From Conexibacter sp. CPCC 205762 (GTDB lineage: Bacteria > Actinomycetota > Thermoleophilia > Solirubrobacterales > Solirubrobacteraceae), in contig NZ_JAUTDN010000030.1 of NCBI RefSeq assembly GCF_030646155.1, positions 1 to 64,000 of the forward strand: DNA of 64,000 nucleotides, read 5' to 3'. Within the stretch, counting starts at the first letter, position 1; each line of letters begins with the position of its first letter. Shown piece by piece: positions 52,498-60,529 of the stretch. The notes under the pieces are model-generated. The model saw nothing but the letters and a program-made list of their open reading frames with translations. It was not told where the DNA came from and ran no database searches. The position numbers and the translations under genes were made by a program.

Positions 52498-53120
52498 GTC
52501 GCGAAGGCGGTGCCGATCAGCCAGTCCTTCGGGACCGGCCCCCAGTAGCGGCTGTCGTCGGAGGCGCCGCGGTTGTCGCCCATCATGTAGAAGCTGCCCT
52601 GGGGCACGGTTATCGTGCCGGGGAAGCTGCAGCCGAAGCCGTCGCCGCACTCGTTGACGAACGTCTCTCTCTGCAGTCTGCCGTTGCGGATCACGTGTCC
52701 GTCGCGGATCGCGATCGTGTCGCCGCCGGTGCCGACGACGCGCTTGATGAAGGTCTGCTTCGACTCCTCGGGAGTCGCGACCGAGCAGGGCTTGGCGCTG
52801 CTGCCGCCCTCGTCGGCCGCGCCGCAGCGGGCGGGCTGGATGTCGGCGCCGGCAGGCGGGTGGAAGACGACGATGTCGCCGACCTTCGGATCGCCGAAGC
52901 GCATCCCGATGCGGTTGACGAGCACGCGCTGCCCGATGTCGAGCGTCGGCTCCATCGAGCCGCTCGGGATCCGGTACGTCTTTATGAAGAACGCCTGGAT
53001 CAGGAAGGCGAGCAGCAGGGCGACGATGACGATCCCGACAAGCTCGACGAACTTGTTGGTTCCCTTCTGCTCCTGCTTCGGCGAGAGCCCCCCGGCGTCG
53101 TTGCGAACCATCTCGGCCAT
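52464..53120 (-). CDS. lepB: type I signal peptidase
   Basis: 218 aa. One membrane helix (VGIVIVALLLAFLIQAFFI) precedes the catalytic Ser55 in PSGSMEPT. The general base is Lys126 in IKRVVGTGGD. GDNRGASDDSRYWG is the final conserved box. It cleaves signal peptides of exported proteins outside the membrane. A 25-residue insert with two cysteines (between Cys99 and Cys112) separates the early boxes and could form a disulfide. It is divergent from ispH. Confidence 0.95.
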   Translation of the reverse strand: MAEMVRNDAGGLSPKQEQKGTNKFVELVGIVIVALLLAFLIQAFFIKTYRIPSGSMEPTLDIGQRVLVNRIGMRFGDPKVGDIVVFHPPAGADIQPARCGAADEGGSSAKPCSVATPEESKQTFIKRVVGTGGDTIAIRDGHVIRNGRLQRETFVNECGDGFGCSFPGTITVPQGSFYMMGDNRGASDDSRYWGPVPKDWLIGTAFATYWPPKRIGVF

Positions 53121-53142
53121 GAGGCCACCGTAGAGGGTTGCC

Positions 53143-53148
53143 TACACT
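53143..53148 (+). promoter_or_regulatory. -10 element (TACACT) of ispH
   Basis: TACACT ends 12 nt before ATG 53161. An in-frame GTG at 53149 abuts the hexamer and would lie upstream of the transcription start. Confidence 0.55.
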
Positions 53149-53160
53149 GTGTCGAGTCAC

Positions 53161-54120
53161 ATGCGTCCTACGCCCGAAAAACTTCTGCTCGCCTCCCCCC
53201 GCGGTTACTGCGCGGGCGTCGACCGAGCCGTCCAGACCGTCGAGCGCGCGCTCGACTTCCACGGTGCGCCCGTCTACGTGCGCAAGGAGATCGTCCACAA
53301 CAAGCACGTGGTCGAACAGCTGCGCTCGCGCGGCGCGATCTTCGTCGACGACGAGTCGGAGGTCCCCGAGGGCTCGACCGTCGTCTTCTCCGCCCACGGC
53401 GTCGCTCCGAGCGTCCACGAGAACTCGGCCAAGCGCGGCCTGCAGACGATCGACGCGACCTGCCCGCTGGTGACGAAGGTCCACCGCGAGGCGGTCAGAT
53501 TCGCCGCCGACGACTACACGATCGTGCTGATCGGCCACGCCGGGCACGAGGAGGTCGAGGGCACGATGGGCGAGGCGCCCGACCACATCGTGCTCGTCGA
53601 GACCGAAGAGGACGTCGACACGCTCGAGATCGCCGACGCCGACAAGGTCGCCTACATCTCGCAGACGACGCTGTCGGTCGACGAGACGAGGGCGATCATC
53701 GCGCGTCTGCGCGAGAAGTTCCCCAACATCACCGGGCCGCGCACCGACGACATCTGTTACGCGACGACCAACCGCCAGGCGGCCGTCAAGCAGCTCGCGA
53801 GAGCGTGCGACCTGGTGCTCGTGATCGGCTCGCAGAACTCCTCCAACTCGCGCCGCCTGGTCGACGTCACGCGTGACCTCGGCACCGACTCGTACCTGAT
53901 CGACCACGAGGGTCAGGTCGACGAGGCGTGGCTGGAGGGCAAGCGCGTCGTCGGCATCACCTCCGGCGCGAGCGCGCCCGAGGAGCTGGTGCAGCGGCTG
54001 GTCGAGTTCTTCAGAGCGCGCGGCACCGCGTCGGTCGAGGAGCTCGAGGTCGTCAAGGAGGACGTCCGCTTCATGCTGCCGAAGCCGATCCGCCAGGCGA
54101 TGGCGGCGCAGTCGGCCTAG
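53161..54120 (+). CDS. ispH: 4-hydroxy-3-methylbut-2-enyl diphosphate reductase
   Basis: 319 aa, last enzyme of the MEP isoprenoid pathway. The 4Fe-4S ligands are Cys17 (PRGYCAGV), Cys101 (DATCPLVTK) and Cys199 ([10 protein letters not shown]). [30 protein letters not shown] and [14 protein letters not shown] form the substrate pocket. ATG 53161 is preferred because the promoter hexamer directly precedes the alternative GTG. The following phosphoesterase gene begins 41 nt downstream and is probably co-transcribed. Confidence 0.97.
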   Translation: MRPTPEKLLLASPRGYCAGVDRAVQTVERALDFHGAPVYVRKEIVHNKHVVEQLRSRGAIFVDDESEVPEGSTVVFSAHGVAPSVHENSAKRGLQTIDATCPLVTKVHREAVRFAADDYTIVLIGHAGHEEVEGTMGEAPDHIVLVETEEDVDTLEIADADKVAYISQTTLSVDETRAIIARLREKFPNITGPRTDDICYATTNRQAAVKQLARACDLVLVIGSQNSSNSRRLVDVTRDLGTDSYLIDHEGQVDEAWLEGKRVVGITSGASAPEELVQRLVEFFRARGTASVEELEVVKEDVRFMLPKPIRQAMAAQSA

Positions 54121-54147
54121 CAGCCGCCGGCGCGGGCTCACGGGCGC

Positions 54148-54153
54148 GAGGGG
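54148..54153 (+). promoter_or_regulatory. ribosome binding site before a CTG start
   Basis: GAGGGG is followed by 8 nt and the CTG at 54162, the only plausible initiation point upstream of the phosphoesterase's first motif. Confidence 0.5.
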
Positions 54154-54161
54154 ACGCACGC

Positions 54162-55280
54162 CTGCCGGCCACGCTCGTCATCTCCGATCTGCACCTCGGC
54201 GCGGCCGACGGCCGTGACCTGCTGCGGCAGGAGGCGCTGTTCGAGCCGCTGCGCGCGGCGCTGGCGCGCGAGCGGATCGAGCGCGTCGTGCTGCTGGGCG
54301 ACGCGATCGAGCTGCGGCAGGGTCCGCTGCGCGACGCCTTCGCAGTCGCGCGGCCGTTCTTCGAGCGGCTCGGCGCGGCGCTCGGCGGCGACGGCGAGGT
54401 CGTGCTCGTGCCCGGCAACCACGACCACCAGCTGGTCGCGCCGTGGCTGGAGCGCCTCCGCCGCGACACCGCCCCGCCGCCGCTGGGGCTGGAGCAGCGG
54501 GCGAGCTGGGAGCCGGGCGACGCCGTCGCCGCGCTGGCCGATCGGCTCGCGCCCGCGCGGCTGACGCTCGCCTACCCGGGCATCTGGCTGCGCGACGACG
54601 TCTACGCGCTGCATGGCCACTACCTCGACCGTCACACGACGGTGCCGACCTTCGAGCGGCTGTCGGCCGGCGCGATGGGGCGGATCGTCGGCCGTCCGTC
54701 GCTGCGCGACGCGACGCCCGACGACTACGAGGCGGCGCTGGCACCGATCTACGCCTGGTCGTACTCGCTCGCGCAGCAGTCGCGCCGCGGCGGCGGCACG
54801 CCGCGCGGCACGCAGGGCGTGTCGGTCAGAGTCTGGGACGCGATCGCCGGCGACGGCCACAAGCCGCTGCGGCGGCGGGCGCTCGGCGCGCTCTTCCCGC
54901 TCGGCGTCGCGGCCGTCAACCGCGCCGGCCTCGGCCCGGTCAGAGCCGACGTCTCAGGGCCGGCGCTCGGCGTCGCCGGGACGCGCGCGATGGGCGCCGC
55001 CGTCGAGGCGCTCGGAATCGAGGCCAGACACGTGCTGTTCGGCCACACCCACCGCAGCGGCCCGCTGCCGGGCGACGACCTCGCCGTCTGGCACGCGGCC
55101 GGCGGGATCGCGCTGCACAACACCGGCACGTGGGTCTTCGAGCGCCACTTCCTGACGAGAACGCCGGGGGAGAGCCCCTACTGGCCCGGCCGCGCGATCG
55201 TCGTCGGCGCCGAGCCGGGAACGCCGCCGCGGCGGCTGGACCTGCTCGGCGACCGCTCCTGGGACGAGCTGTCCGCCTAG
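54162..55280 (+). CDS. calcineurin-type metallophosphoesterase
   Basis: 372 aa if started at CTG. Metal motifs: ISDLHLG (D-x-H), LLGDAIEL (GD), VPGNHDHQ (GNHD), LHGHYLD and FGHTHRSG. These define the UDP-2,3-diacylglucosamine-hydrolase-like branch of the fold, but a lipid A role is not expected in an actinobacterium. No ATG, GTG or TTG occurs in frame between the ispH stop and ISDLHLG; the first canonical codon inside would delete that motif. CTG 54162 has GAGGGG 8 nt upstream. The stop overlaps the convergent redoxin gene by 4 nt. Confidence 0.85.
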   Translation: MPATLVISDLHLGAADGRDLLRQEALFEPLRAALARERIERVVLLGDAIELRQGPLRDAFAVARPFFERLGAALGGDGEVVLVPGNHDHQLVAPWLERLRRDTAPPPLGLEQRASWEPGDAVAALADRLAPARLTLAYPGIWLRDDVYALHGHYLDRHTTVPTFERLSAGAMGRIVGRPSLRDATPDDYEAALAPIYAWSYSLAQQSRRGGGTPRGTQGVSVRVWDAIAGDGHKPLRRRALGALFPLGVAAVNRAGLGPVRADVSGPALGVAGTRAMGAAVEALGIEARHVLFGHTHRSGPLPGDDLAVWHAAGGIALHNTGTWVFERHFLTRTPGESPYWPGRAIVVGAEPGTPPRRLDLLGDRSWDELSA

Positions 55281-56026
55281 GCGGACGCGATCCCGGGCGT
55301 GAAGCAGACGGCCTCGCAGGTGACGCCGTCGCCGACCTCGAGCTCGAGCACGCCGGTCGTGTGGTGCTCGTGCGAGACCAGCTGGTAGCAGCCGGGATGG
55401 GCGACGACGATCTGCTGGCCGTTGGCGCGCACGCTGCCGCTGCCGCTCAGCACCGCCCAGACGCCGCCGGCCTCGTACGGGCCCGACCACTCGCCCTGCT
55501 GGTCAGCCGTCTGCGCCGGCAGCAGCAGGCCCGGCTCGTCCTCGGGACGGACCGGTGGGACCGGCTCCTGCTCGATCCCCAACAGCTCCTGGATCGCCAG
55601 CTCGGTCTCGACGTAGCCTCCCTCGCCGATGTGGACCTCGAACAGTCTGCTGCTGTCGTCCCACAGGTAGCGGCTGGGCCAGCCGTCGATCCCGTAGGAC
55701 TCAGCCGCCTTCAGCTCGCCGTCGATCAGGACCGGATATTCGATCCCCAGCCGCGCGACGGCGGCGCGGATCGCGTCCGGGTCGGCGGAGGCCTGGAAGC
55801 CGGCGGCGTGGATGCCGACGACGCGCAGGCCGGCCTCGGCGTAGCGCTCGTGCCACGCCTTCAGGTACGGCAGCGTGCGCAGCGAGTTGACGCGGCAGAA
55901 ATCCCAGAACTCGACGAGCACGGGATGGCCCTGCTCCTTGTCCATCCGCAGCATCGCGACGTTGACCCATCTCGACGGGGCGGGGAAGGCGGGGGCGAGG
56001 ATCTGGGCTTCGTCTGGCAGGCGCAT
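55277..56026 (-). CDS. thioredoxin-fold redoxin with DipZ-like C-terminal domain
   Basis: 249 aa. The redoxin domain contains FWDFCRVNSLRTLPYLKAWH, where one Cys stands in place of the CxxC pair. GLRVVGIHAAGFQASAD and YPVLIDGELKAAESYGIDGW are fold motifs. The last 80 residues are beta-rich (GVWAVLSGSGSVRANGQQIV) like the C-terminal domain of DipZ-type thioredoxins. No signal peptide is seen, so it appears cytoplasmic. A peroxidase or reductase role is inferred. Start ATG 56026 follows a -10 hexamer; the frame is open much further upstream but is antisense to the next gene. Confidence 0.82.
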   Translation of the reverse strand: MRLPDEAQILAPAFPAPSRWVNVAMLRMDKEQGHPVLVEFWDFCRVNSLRTLPYLKAWHERYAEAGLRVVGIHAAGFQASADPDAIRAAVARLGIEYPVLIDGELKAAESYGIDGWPSRYLWDDSSRLFEVHIGEGGYVETELAIQELLGIEQEPVPPVRPEDEPGLLLPAQTADQQGEWSGPYEAGGVWAVLSGSGSVRANGQQIVVAHPGCYQLVSHEHHTTGVLELEVGDGVTCEAVCFTPGIASA

Positions 56027-56035
56027 GAGGCGGGA

Positions 56036-56041
56036 AGGGTA
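56036..56041 (-). promoter_or_regulatory. -10 element (TACCCT) of the redoxin gene
   Basis: Minus-strand TACCCT ends 9 nt before the ATG. It lies back to back with a TAGAAT on the plus strand. Confidence 0.5.
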
Positions 56042-56049
56042 TCGCCGCG

Positions 56050-56055
56050 TAGAAT
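56050..56055 (+). promoter_or_regulatory. -10 element (TAGAAT) of the membrane protein gene
   Basis: TAGAAT lies 40 nt before ATG 56096; the leader would be about 33 nt. Confidence 0.45.
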
Positions 56056-56095
56056 CGCGAGCTCCGCCGACCGCCGCTCGCGGCCGGCCCAGACC

Positions 56096-57532
56096 ATGAC
56101 CGCGTCCCGTCCGCTCCGCCTGCTCGCCGCGCCCGCGCTCGCCGCGACGGCGCTGCTCGCGCTGCTGCCCGCCAGCGCCTCCGCGCACGGCCTCGTCGGC
56201 AAGGCCGACCTGCCGCTGCCGACCTGGCTGTTCGCATGGGCGGCGGCGATCGTGCTGGTGATCTCGTTCGCCGCGCTCGGCCTGCTGTGGCCGCAGCCGC
56301 GGCTGCAGAGACCGCGCGAGCGGCGGCTGCTGGCGCTGGGCGCGTGGGCCGACGTGCTGCTCGGCGCGGTCGGGCTCGCGATCTTCGCGCTGACGGTCTA
56401 CGCCGGCTTCGCCGGCACCGCCGTGCCGACCGCCAACTTCGCGCCGACGACCGTCTACGTCGTCTTCTGGGTCGGCCTCGTCGTCGCCTCGATGCTGTTC
56501 GGCGACGTCTTCCGGCTGCTGAGCCCGTGGCGGGCGCTCGCGCGCGCGGCGGCCTGGCTGGCGGGCCGGCTGCGGCGCGGCGGGGCGGAGGCGGTGCCGG
56601 AGGCGCTGGCGTGGCCGCGGCTGCTGGGGCAGTGGCCGGCGGTCGTCACGATCGCCGCCTTCGCCTGGCTGGAGCTGGTCTCGGTCGACCGCGACGACCC
56701 GCAGCTGCTGGCGATCCTCGCGCTCGTCTACGGCGCGATCCAGCTGATCGGGATGAGCGTCTGGGGGATCGAGGCGTGGAGCCGCAACGGCGACGGCTTC
56801 GGCGCCTTCTTCGGCCTCTTCGCGCGCATCGCGCCGTTGACGCGCAGAGCCGGCGCGCTGTGGCTGCGACGCCCGCTCGACGGGCTGCCGTCGCTGCCGG
56901 TGCTGCCGGGGACGGTGGCGCTGCTGTGCGTGATGATCGGCTCGACGACCTTCGACGGCGCCTCCGGCGGGCCGCTCTGGACCGATCTGGCGCCGCACCT
57001 CCAGAGCGTCTTCGAGGACCTCGGGATGAGCGCGACCGGTGCCGGCGAGGCGGCCTTCACGGTCGGCCTGCTGGCCTGCTTCCTGCTCGTCGCGCTCGTC
57101 TTCCGGCTCGGGATCCTCGGGATGCGCACGGTCGACCGCGAGCGCAGCGCCGGCGAGCTGGCGGCCGCCTTCGTCCACACGCTCGTGCCGATCGCGCTCG
57201 CCTACGCGCTCGCGCACTACGCCTCGCTGCTGATCTACCAGGGCCAGGCGTACGGCTACCTGCTGTCGGATCCGCTCGGCAACGGCTCCGACCTGCTCGG
57301 CACCGCTTCCTGGACGATCGACTACACGGTGATCTCCGCGACCGGGATCTGGTATCTCCAGGTGGTCGTGATCGTGCTCGGACACATCGGTGCGCTCGTG
57401 CTGGCGCACGACCGCGCGCTCGCCCTCTACCGTGGCGGCCGTGCGGCGATCCGCTCCCAGATCTGGATGCTCACGGTGATGGTCGCCTTCACCTGCCTCG
57501 CGCTGTGGCTGATCTCGGCGGCCAACCAATGA
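56096..57532 (+). CDS. polytopic membrane protein (fenitrothion hydrolase-like family)
   Basis: 478 aa with a signal-like first segment ending ASASAHGLVGK, then about ten hydrophobic helices (WLFAWAAAIVLVISFAALGLL start, VYVVFWVGLVVASMLFGDVF, WYLQVVVIVLGHIGALVLAH, IWMLTVMVAFTCLALWLIS). The HGLVGK/LPLPTWLF start and FGDVFRLLSPWRAL loop are typical of proteins annotated as fenitrothion hydrolase in actinobacteria. Conserved His and Asp on helices suggest a metal or heme role; organophosphate hydrolysis is not assured. A 51-aa gene overlaps its stop. Confidence 0.7.
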   Translation: MTASRPLRLLAAPALAATALLALLPASASAHGLVGKADLPLPTWLFAWAAAIVLVISFAALGLLWPQPRLQRPRERRLLALGAWADVLLGAVGLAIFALTVYAGFAGTAVPTANFAPTTVYVVFWVGLVVASMLFGDVFRLLSPWRALARAAAWLAGRLRRGGAEAVPEALAWPRLLGQWPAVVTIAAFAWLELVSVDRDDPQLLAILALVYGAIQLIGMSVWGIEAWSRNGDGFGAFFGLFARIAPLTRRAGALWLRRPLDGLPSLPVLPGTVALLCVMIGSTTFDGASGGPLWTDLAPHLQSVFEDLGMSATGAGEAAFTVGLLACFLLVALVFRLGILGMRTVDRERSAGELAAAFVHTLVPIALAYALAHYASLLIYQGQAYGYLLSDPLGNGSDLLGTASWTIDYTVISATGIWYLQVVVIVLGHIGALVLAHDRALALYRGGRAAIRSQIWMLTVMVAFTCLALWLISAANQ

Positions 57533-57684
57533 CCGTCTTCGCCCACATCGGCCACTGGTACGTGTCGATCATCTACGCCGCGCCGGCTCTGCTGCTGGCC
57601 GGCGCGCTCGCCGTCAGCACGCTCCGCCAGCGCAGACGCGACGCGGCCAGAAGAGCCGCCGCCGCGAGAAACGCTTCCACCTGA
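57529..57684 (+). CDS. small single-pass membrane protein
   Basis: 51 aa: MTVFAHIGHWYVSIIYAAPA, then LLLAGALAVSTLRQRRR and a basic tail. One membrane helix with cytoplasmic C-terminus is predicted. The ATG overlaps the preceding stop (ATGA), so it is translationally coupled to the ten-helix protein and is probably its subunit. Short length and lack of family knowledge limit the call, but coupling and hydrophobic pattern support it. Confidence 0.7.
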   Translation: MTVFAHIGHWYVSIIYAAPALLLAGALAVSTLRQRRRDAARRAAAARNAST

Positions 57685-57705
57685 GTCAGAGAAACCCGTA
57701 CAGTT

Positions 57706-57719
57706 GTCCGGATACGGAC
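57706..57719. promoter_or_regulatory. operator-like inverted repeat
   Basis: GTCCG-GATA-CGGAC, perfect 5-bp arms, 22 nt after the small membrane gene and about 100 nt before the secreted protein. The pattern resembles TetR-type operators. Confidence 0.4.
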
Positions 57720-57758
57720 TTCTGTCACGAACTCGACGCATCGCTGGCACGGGGCGAC

Positions 57759-57770
57759 GTGTTCGAACAC
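57759..57770. promoter_or_regulatory. 12-bp palindrome
   Basis: GTGTTCGAACAC is perfectly self-complementary and lies 48 nt before the start at 57818, in the promoter region. It contains a TTCGAA core reminiscent of half a LexA box but lacks the full spacing. Confidence 0.4.
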
Positions 57771-57806
57771 AGATTCCCTACGTCCCATCCGCACCGCAGT
57801 ACCCAT

Positions 57807-57812
57807 AGGAGG
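57807..57812 (+). promoter_or_regulatory. ribosome binding site of the secreted protein gene
   Basis: AGGAGG, 5 nt before ATG 57818; a full-strength site. Confidence 0.7.
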
Positions 57813-57817
57813 AGTGC

Positions 57818-58594
57818 ATGTCGTTTCCACGTTGGCGGACCCTCGCGGGGGTCTCGCTGGCCGCGATCGGCCTCACCGCTGCCACGGCACAGGCCGGTGA
57901 GCCGACGGACATGGTCCAGAAGCTGGACGTGAAGATCACGCCCGGCAAGTCCGGCACGGCGAAGAAGCCGAAGCCGGCCGCGATCAACGTCGTGATCCAG
58001 AGCCCGACCGAGAACCCGGCGACGAGCGACACGGTCGTCGTCAAGTTCGCCAAGGGCGTGACGTTCAACAACAGAGCGTTCCCGACCTGCTCCCCGGCGA
58101 CGATCAAGGCGACGAGATCGCTGTCGAGCTGCCCGAAGGGCTCGATCGTCGGCAGAGGCACCGCGAGAGCGCTCGGCCTCGTCAACTCGACGCGCGTCAA
58201 CTCGACGCTGAAGGTGACCGCGGTCAACAGCCCCGGCAACTCGCTCCAGCTGTTCGTCGAGACGACCGTCCCGATCGACATCGCCGCGCCGATCAGCGGC
58301 AAGCTGGTCAAGTCGAAGGGCGACTACGGCTGGCAGCTGAACGTCAAGATCCCGGACGAGCTGCAGGAGGTCATCCCGCCGATCGCGTGGGCGCCGCTGA
58401 CCTACTTCCAGGTCAAGGTCCAGGCGACGACGACGGTCAAGAGAGGCAAGAGAACCGTCAAGGTGCCGTACGTCGCGACGACGAGCTGCCCCAAGGGCGG
58501 CTGGCCGTTCGCGGCCGACTTCACCTTCGACCAGGGCGCGCCGTTCATCAGCGGCCCGGTCTCGGCGACCTCGCCGAACTCGAAGTGCAGCTGA
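57818..58594 (+). CDS. secreted hypothetical protein
   Basis: 258 aa. Signal peptide MSFPRWRTLAGVSLAAIGLT with cleavage after ATAQA. The mature part is a Lys/Thr/Val-rich beta protein with four cysteines (TCSPATIKAT, SSCPKGS, TSCPKGG and the C-terminal KCS), probably in disulfides. VVVKFAKGVTFNN and PFAADFTFDQGAPF recall a family of secreted beta-sandwich proteins common in this lineage. Function unknown. Strong ribosome site, two palindromes upstream, and a dedicated terminator suggest tight, possibly high expression. Confidence 0.75.
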   Translation: MSFPRWRTLAGVSLAAIGLTAATAQAGEPTDMVQKLDVKITPGKSGTAKKPKPAAINVVIQSPTENPATSDTVVVKFAKGVTFNNRAFPTCSPATIKATRSLSSCPKGSIVGRGTARALGLVNSTRVNSTLKVTAVNSPGNSLQLFVETTVPIDIAAPISGKLVKSKGDYGWQLNVKIPDELQEVIPPIAWAPLTYFQVKVQATTTVKRGKRTVKVPYVATTSCPKGGWPFAADFTFDQGAPFISGPVSATSPNSKCS

Positions 58595-58616
58595 GCCTGA
58601 CCAGATAGACGTGGAC

Positions 58617-58640
58617 GAGGGCGGCCCGCGGGCCGCCCTC
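58617..58640. terminator. bidirectional terminator
   Basis: A perfect 24-bp palindrome, GAGGGCGGCCC followed by its complement, between convergent stops at 58594 and 58648. No T-run, but position and strength make termination likely. Confidence 0.7.
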
Positions 58641-58647
58641 CTGCGTT

Positions 58648-59259
58648 CTAGGCGCCGAGCCGCTTGAGGTCGGCGGCGAGGCCCTCGGAGGTCAGCTGGC
58701 TGGTGAGGAAGCCGACCCGCTGTCTGCCGTCGGCGTCGATCACGACGGTCGAGGCGGAGTGCTCGAAGCCCTCGCCCTGCGGCTGGATCCCGTACGCCTG
58801 CCAGATCGGCTCCAGCTGCGCGCGCGTCCCGGTCAGGAAGCGCATGCGGCCGTTCATTCTCTGCTTCACGAGGAAGTTGTCGATGTGGAAGCGCGTGTCG
58901 TTTCTGGGGTCGACGCTGACCGCCAGCACCGGCACCGCGCGGCCGAGGTCGTCGATCGCCCCGCGGATCTGCTGCGCTGTCAGCGGGCAGGTGTCCTCGC
59001 AGGTCGAGTACATGAAGGTCAGCACGAACGGTCTGCCGCGGTATTCGCGCATCGTCGCGAGCCTGCCGTCCTGGTCTCTCAGGTCGAGCTCGGGGACCGG
59101 CGCGCCGGGCGGGCGGACCGCGCCGTGGAAGCCGGTCGGGTCGGCGCTGGCGCTCGTCGGGCTGGTGCTGTCGCCGTTGCCGAGGAGGACGATCGCGGCG
59201 AGTGCGACGACGACGATCGCGGTGGTGACGAGGGCGGTGAGGCGCAGACGGGCGGGCAC
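58648..59259 (-). CDS. SCO1/SenC-family copper chaperone
   Basis: 203 aa. One N-terminal membrane helix (LTALVTTAIVVVALAAIVLL) anchors an extracytoplasmic thioredoxin-fold domain. Copper ligands are Cys87 and Cys91 (STCEDTCPL) and His in FEHSAST. VLAVSVDPRNDT is a family motif. It delivers copper to the CuA site of cytochrome c oxidase or keeps its cysteines reduced. No oxidase genes adjoin. Confidence 0.92.
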   Translation of the reverse strand: MPARLRLTALVTTAIVVVALAAIVLLGNGDSTSPTSASADPTGFHGAVRPPGAPVPELDLRDQDGRLATMREYRGRPFVLTFMYSTCEDTCPLTAQQIRGAIDDLGRAVPVLAVSVDPRNDTRFHIDNFLVKQRMNGRMRFLTGTRAQLEPIWQAYGIQPQGEGFEHSASTVVIDADGRQRVGFLTSQLTSEGLAADLKRLGA

Positions 59260-59284
59260 GACTCCCGAGAGGCTACCGGGCCGC

Positions 59285-59290
59285 TATCCT
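59285..59290 (+). promoter_or_regulatory. -10 element (TATCCT) of the cysteine-synthesis genes
   Basis: TATCCT lies 45 nt before ATG 59336; a GAGGAG ribosome site at 59321-59326 serves this leadered message. Confidence 0.5.
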
Positions 59291-59335
59291 TTCTGAAGTG
59301 ACCGAATCCCGACCCAGTTTGAGGAGATTTCTCGG

Positions 59336-60517
59336 ATGAGTCCCTCCGGAGCGGAGCTGCTCCGCACCATCAAGAGCCAGATCCAAGAGGTGGATCCCGC
59401 GGCCGTGCACGAGCAGCTCGGCAACGGCACGGTACTGATCGACGTGCGCGAGAACGAGGAGTTCTCGGTCGCCCACCTGCCCGGCGCCAGACACGTCCCG
59501 CGCGCGTACCTGGAGTCGCGGATCGACGGCGTCGTGCCCGACCGCGACGCCCACATCGTCCTCTACTGCGCCTCCGGCAACCGCTCCGCCTACGCGGCGC
59601 GCACGCTCAGCGAGGACCTCGGCTACACCGACGTCTCGTCGATGACCGGCGGCATCACGCTGTGGAAGGACCGCGGCTACGAGGTGACGGTCCCGCGCAC
59701 GCTCACGCCCGAGCAGCGCGACCGCTACTCGCGCCACCTGCTGCTGCCCGAGGTCGGCGTCGAGGGCCAGCTGAAGCTGCTCGACGCGAGAGTGCTGCTG
59801 CTCGGCGCCGGCGGCCTCGGCGCGCCGACCGCGCTCTACCTCGCGGCGGCCGGCGTCGGCACGCTCGGCATCGTCGACAACGACACGGTCGACCTGTCGA
59901 ACCTGCAGCGCCAGGTGATCCACACGCAGGACCGCGTCGGCGAGCCGAAGGTCGACTCGGCCGAGGCGACGATCGCGAACCTCAACTCGGACGTCAGAGT
60001 CGTCAAGTACCCGGTCCGGCTCGACGCCTCCAACGTGATGGAGATCGTCGAGGGCTACGACATCATCGTCGACGGCCTCGACAACTTCCCCACGCGCTAC
60101 CTGATCAACGACGTCTCGGTGCGGCTCAACATCCCGGTCGTGTCGGCCTCGATCCTCGGCTTCGACGGCCAGCTGTCGGTCTTCAAGCCGTTCGACGGCC
60201 CCTGCTACCGCTGCCTCTACCCGACCCCGCCGCCGGCCGAGCTGGCGCCCTCCTGCGGCGCCAACGGCGTCCTCGGCGTGCTGCCGGGCACGATGGGCCT
60301 GCTGCAGGCGACCGAGGTCGTCAAGCTGATCCTCGAGGAGGGCGAGCCGCTGATCGGCCGCCTGCTGCTGTACGAGGCGCTCGGCGCGACCTTCACCGAG
60401 CTGAAGGTGCGGCGCGACCCGGACTGCCCGATCTGCTCGCGCGACCCCGAGTCGATCAGCGACGACGAGATGGGCGTGTTCCCCGATTACGAGGCGTTCT
60501 GCGCCGCGGCCGGTTAG
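59336..60517 (+). CDS. moeZ: rhodanese-E1 fusion: CysO/MoaD adenylyltransferase-sulfurtransferase
   Basis: 393 aa. Residues 15-115 are a rhodanese domain with active Cys78 (YCASGNRSA). Residues 125-390 are a ThiF/MoeB E1 domain: RYSRHLLLPEVGVEGQLKLL, ATP site LLLGAGGLGAPTALYLAAAG, and zinc pairs CYRC and CPIC. In mycobacterial MoeZ the rhodanese is C-terminal; here it is N-terminal. It adenylates and thiolates the CysO carrier encoded 12 nt downstream. Confidence 0.9.
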   Translation: MSPSGAELLRTIKSQIQEVDPAAVHEQLGNGTVLIDVRENEEFSVAHLPGARHVPRAYLESRIDGVVPDRDAHIVLYCASGNRSAYAARTLSEDLGYTDVSSMTGGITLWKDRGYEVTVPRTLTPEQRDRYSRHLLLPEVGVEGQLKLLDARVLLLGAGGLGAPTALYLAAAGVGTLGIVDNDTVDLSNLQRQVIHTQDRVGEPKVDSAEATIANLNSDVRVVKYPVRLDASNVMEIVEGYDIIVDGLDNFPTRYLINDVSVRLNIPVVSASILGFDGQLSVFKPFDGPCYRCLYPTPPPAELAPSCGANGVLGVLPGTMGLLQATEVVKLILEEGEPLIGRLLLYEALGATFTELKVRRDPDCPICSRDPESISDDEMGVFPDYEAFCAAAG

Positions 60518-60520
60518 GGT
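60515..60520 (+). promoter_or_regulatory. -10 element (TAGGGT) of cysO
   Basis: TAGGGT starts at the moeZ stop codon and ends 9 nt before ATG 60530, allowing separate leaderless expression of the carrier. Confidence 0.4.
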
Positions 60521-60529
60521 GGTCTGACT

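Noticed and set aside
57759..57770. LexA box
   Set aside because: Only a 12-bp palindrome is present; the spaced half-sites of actinobacterial or Bacillus LexA boxes are missing.
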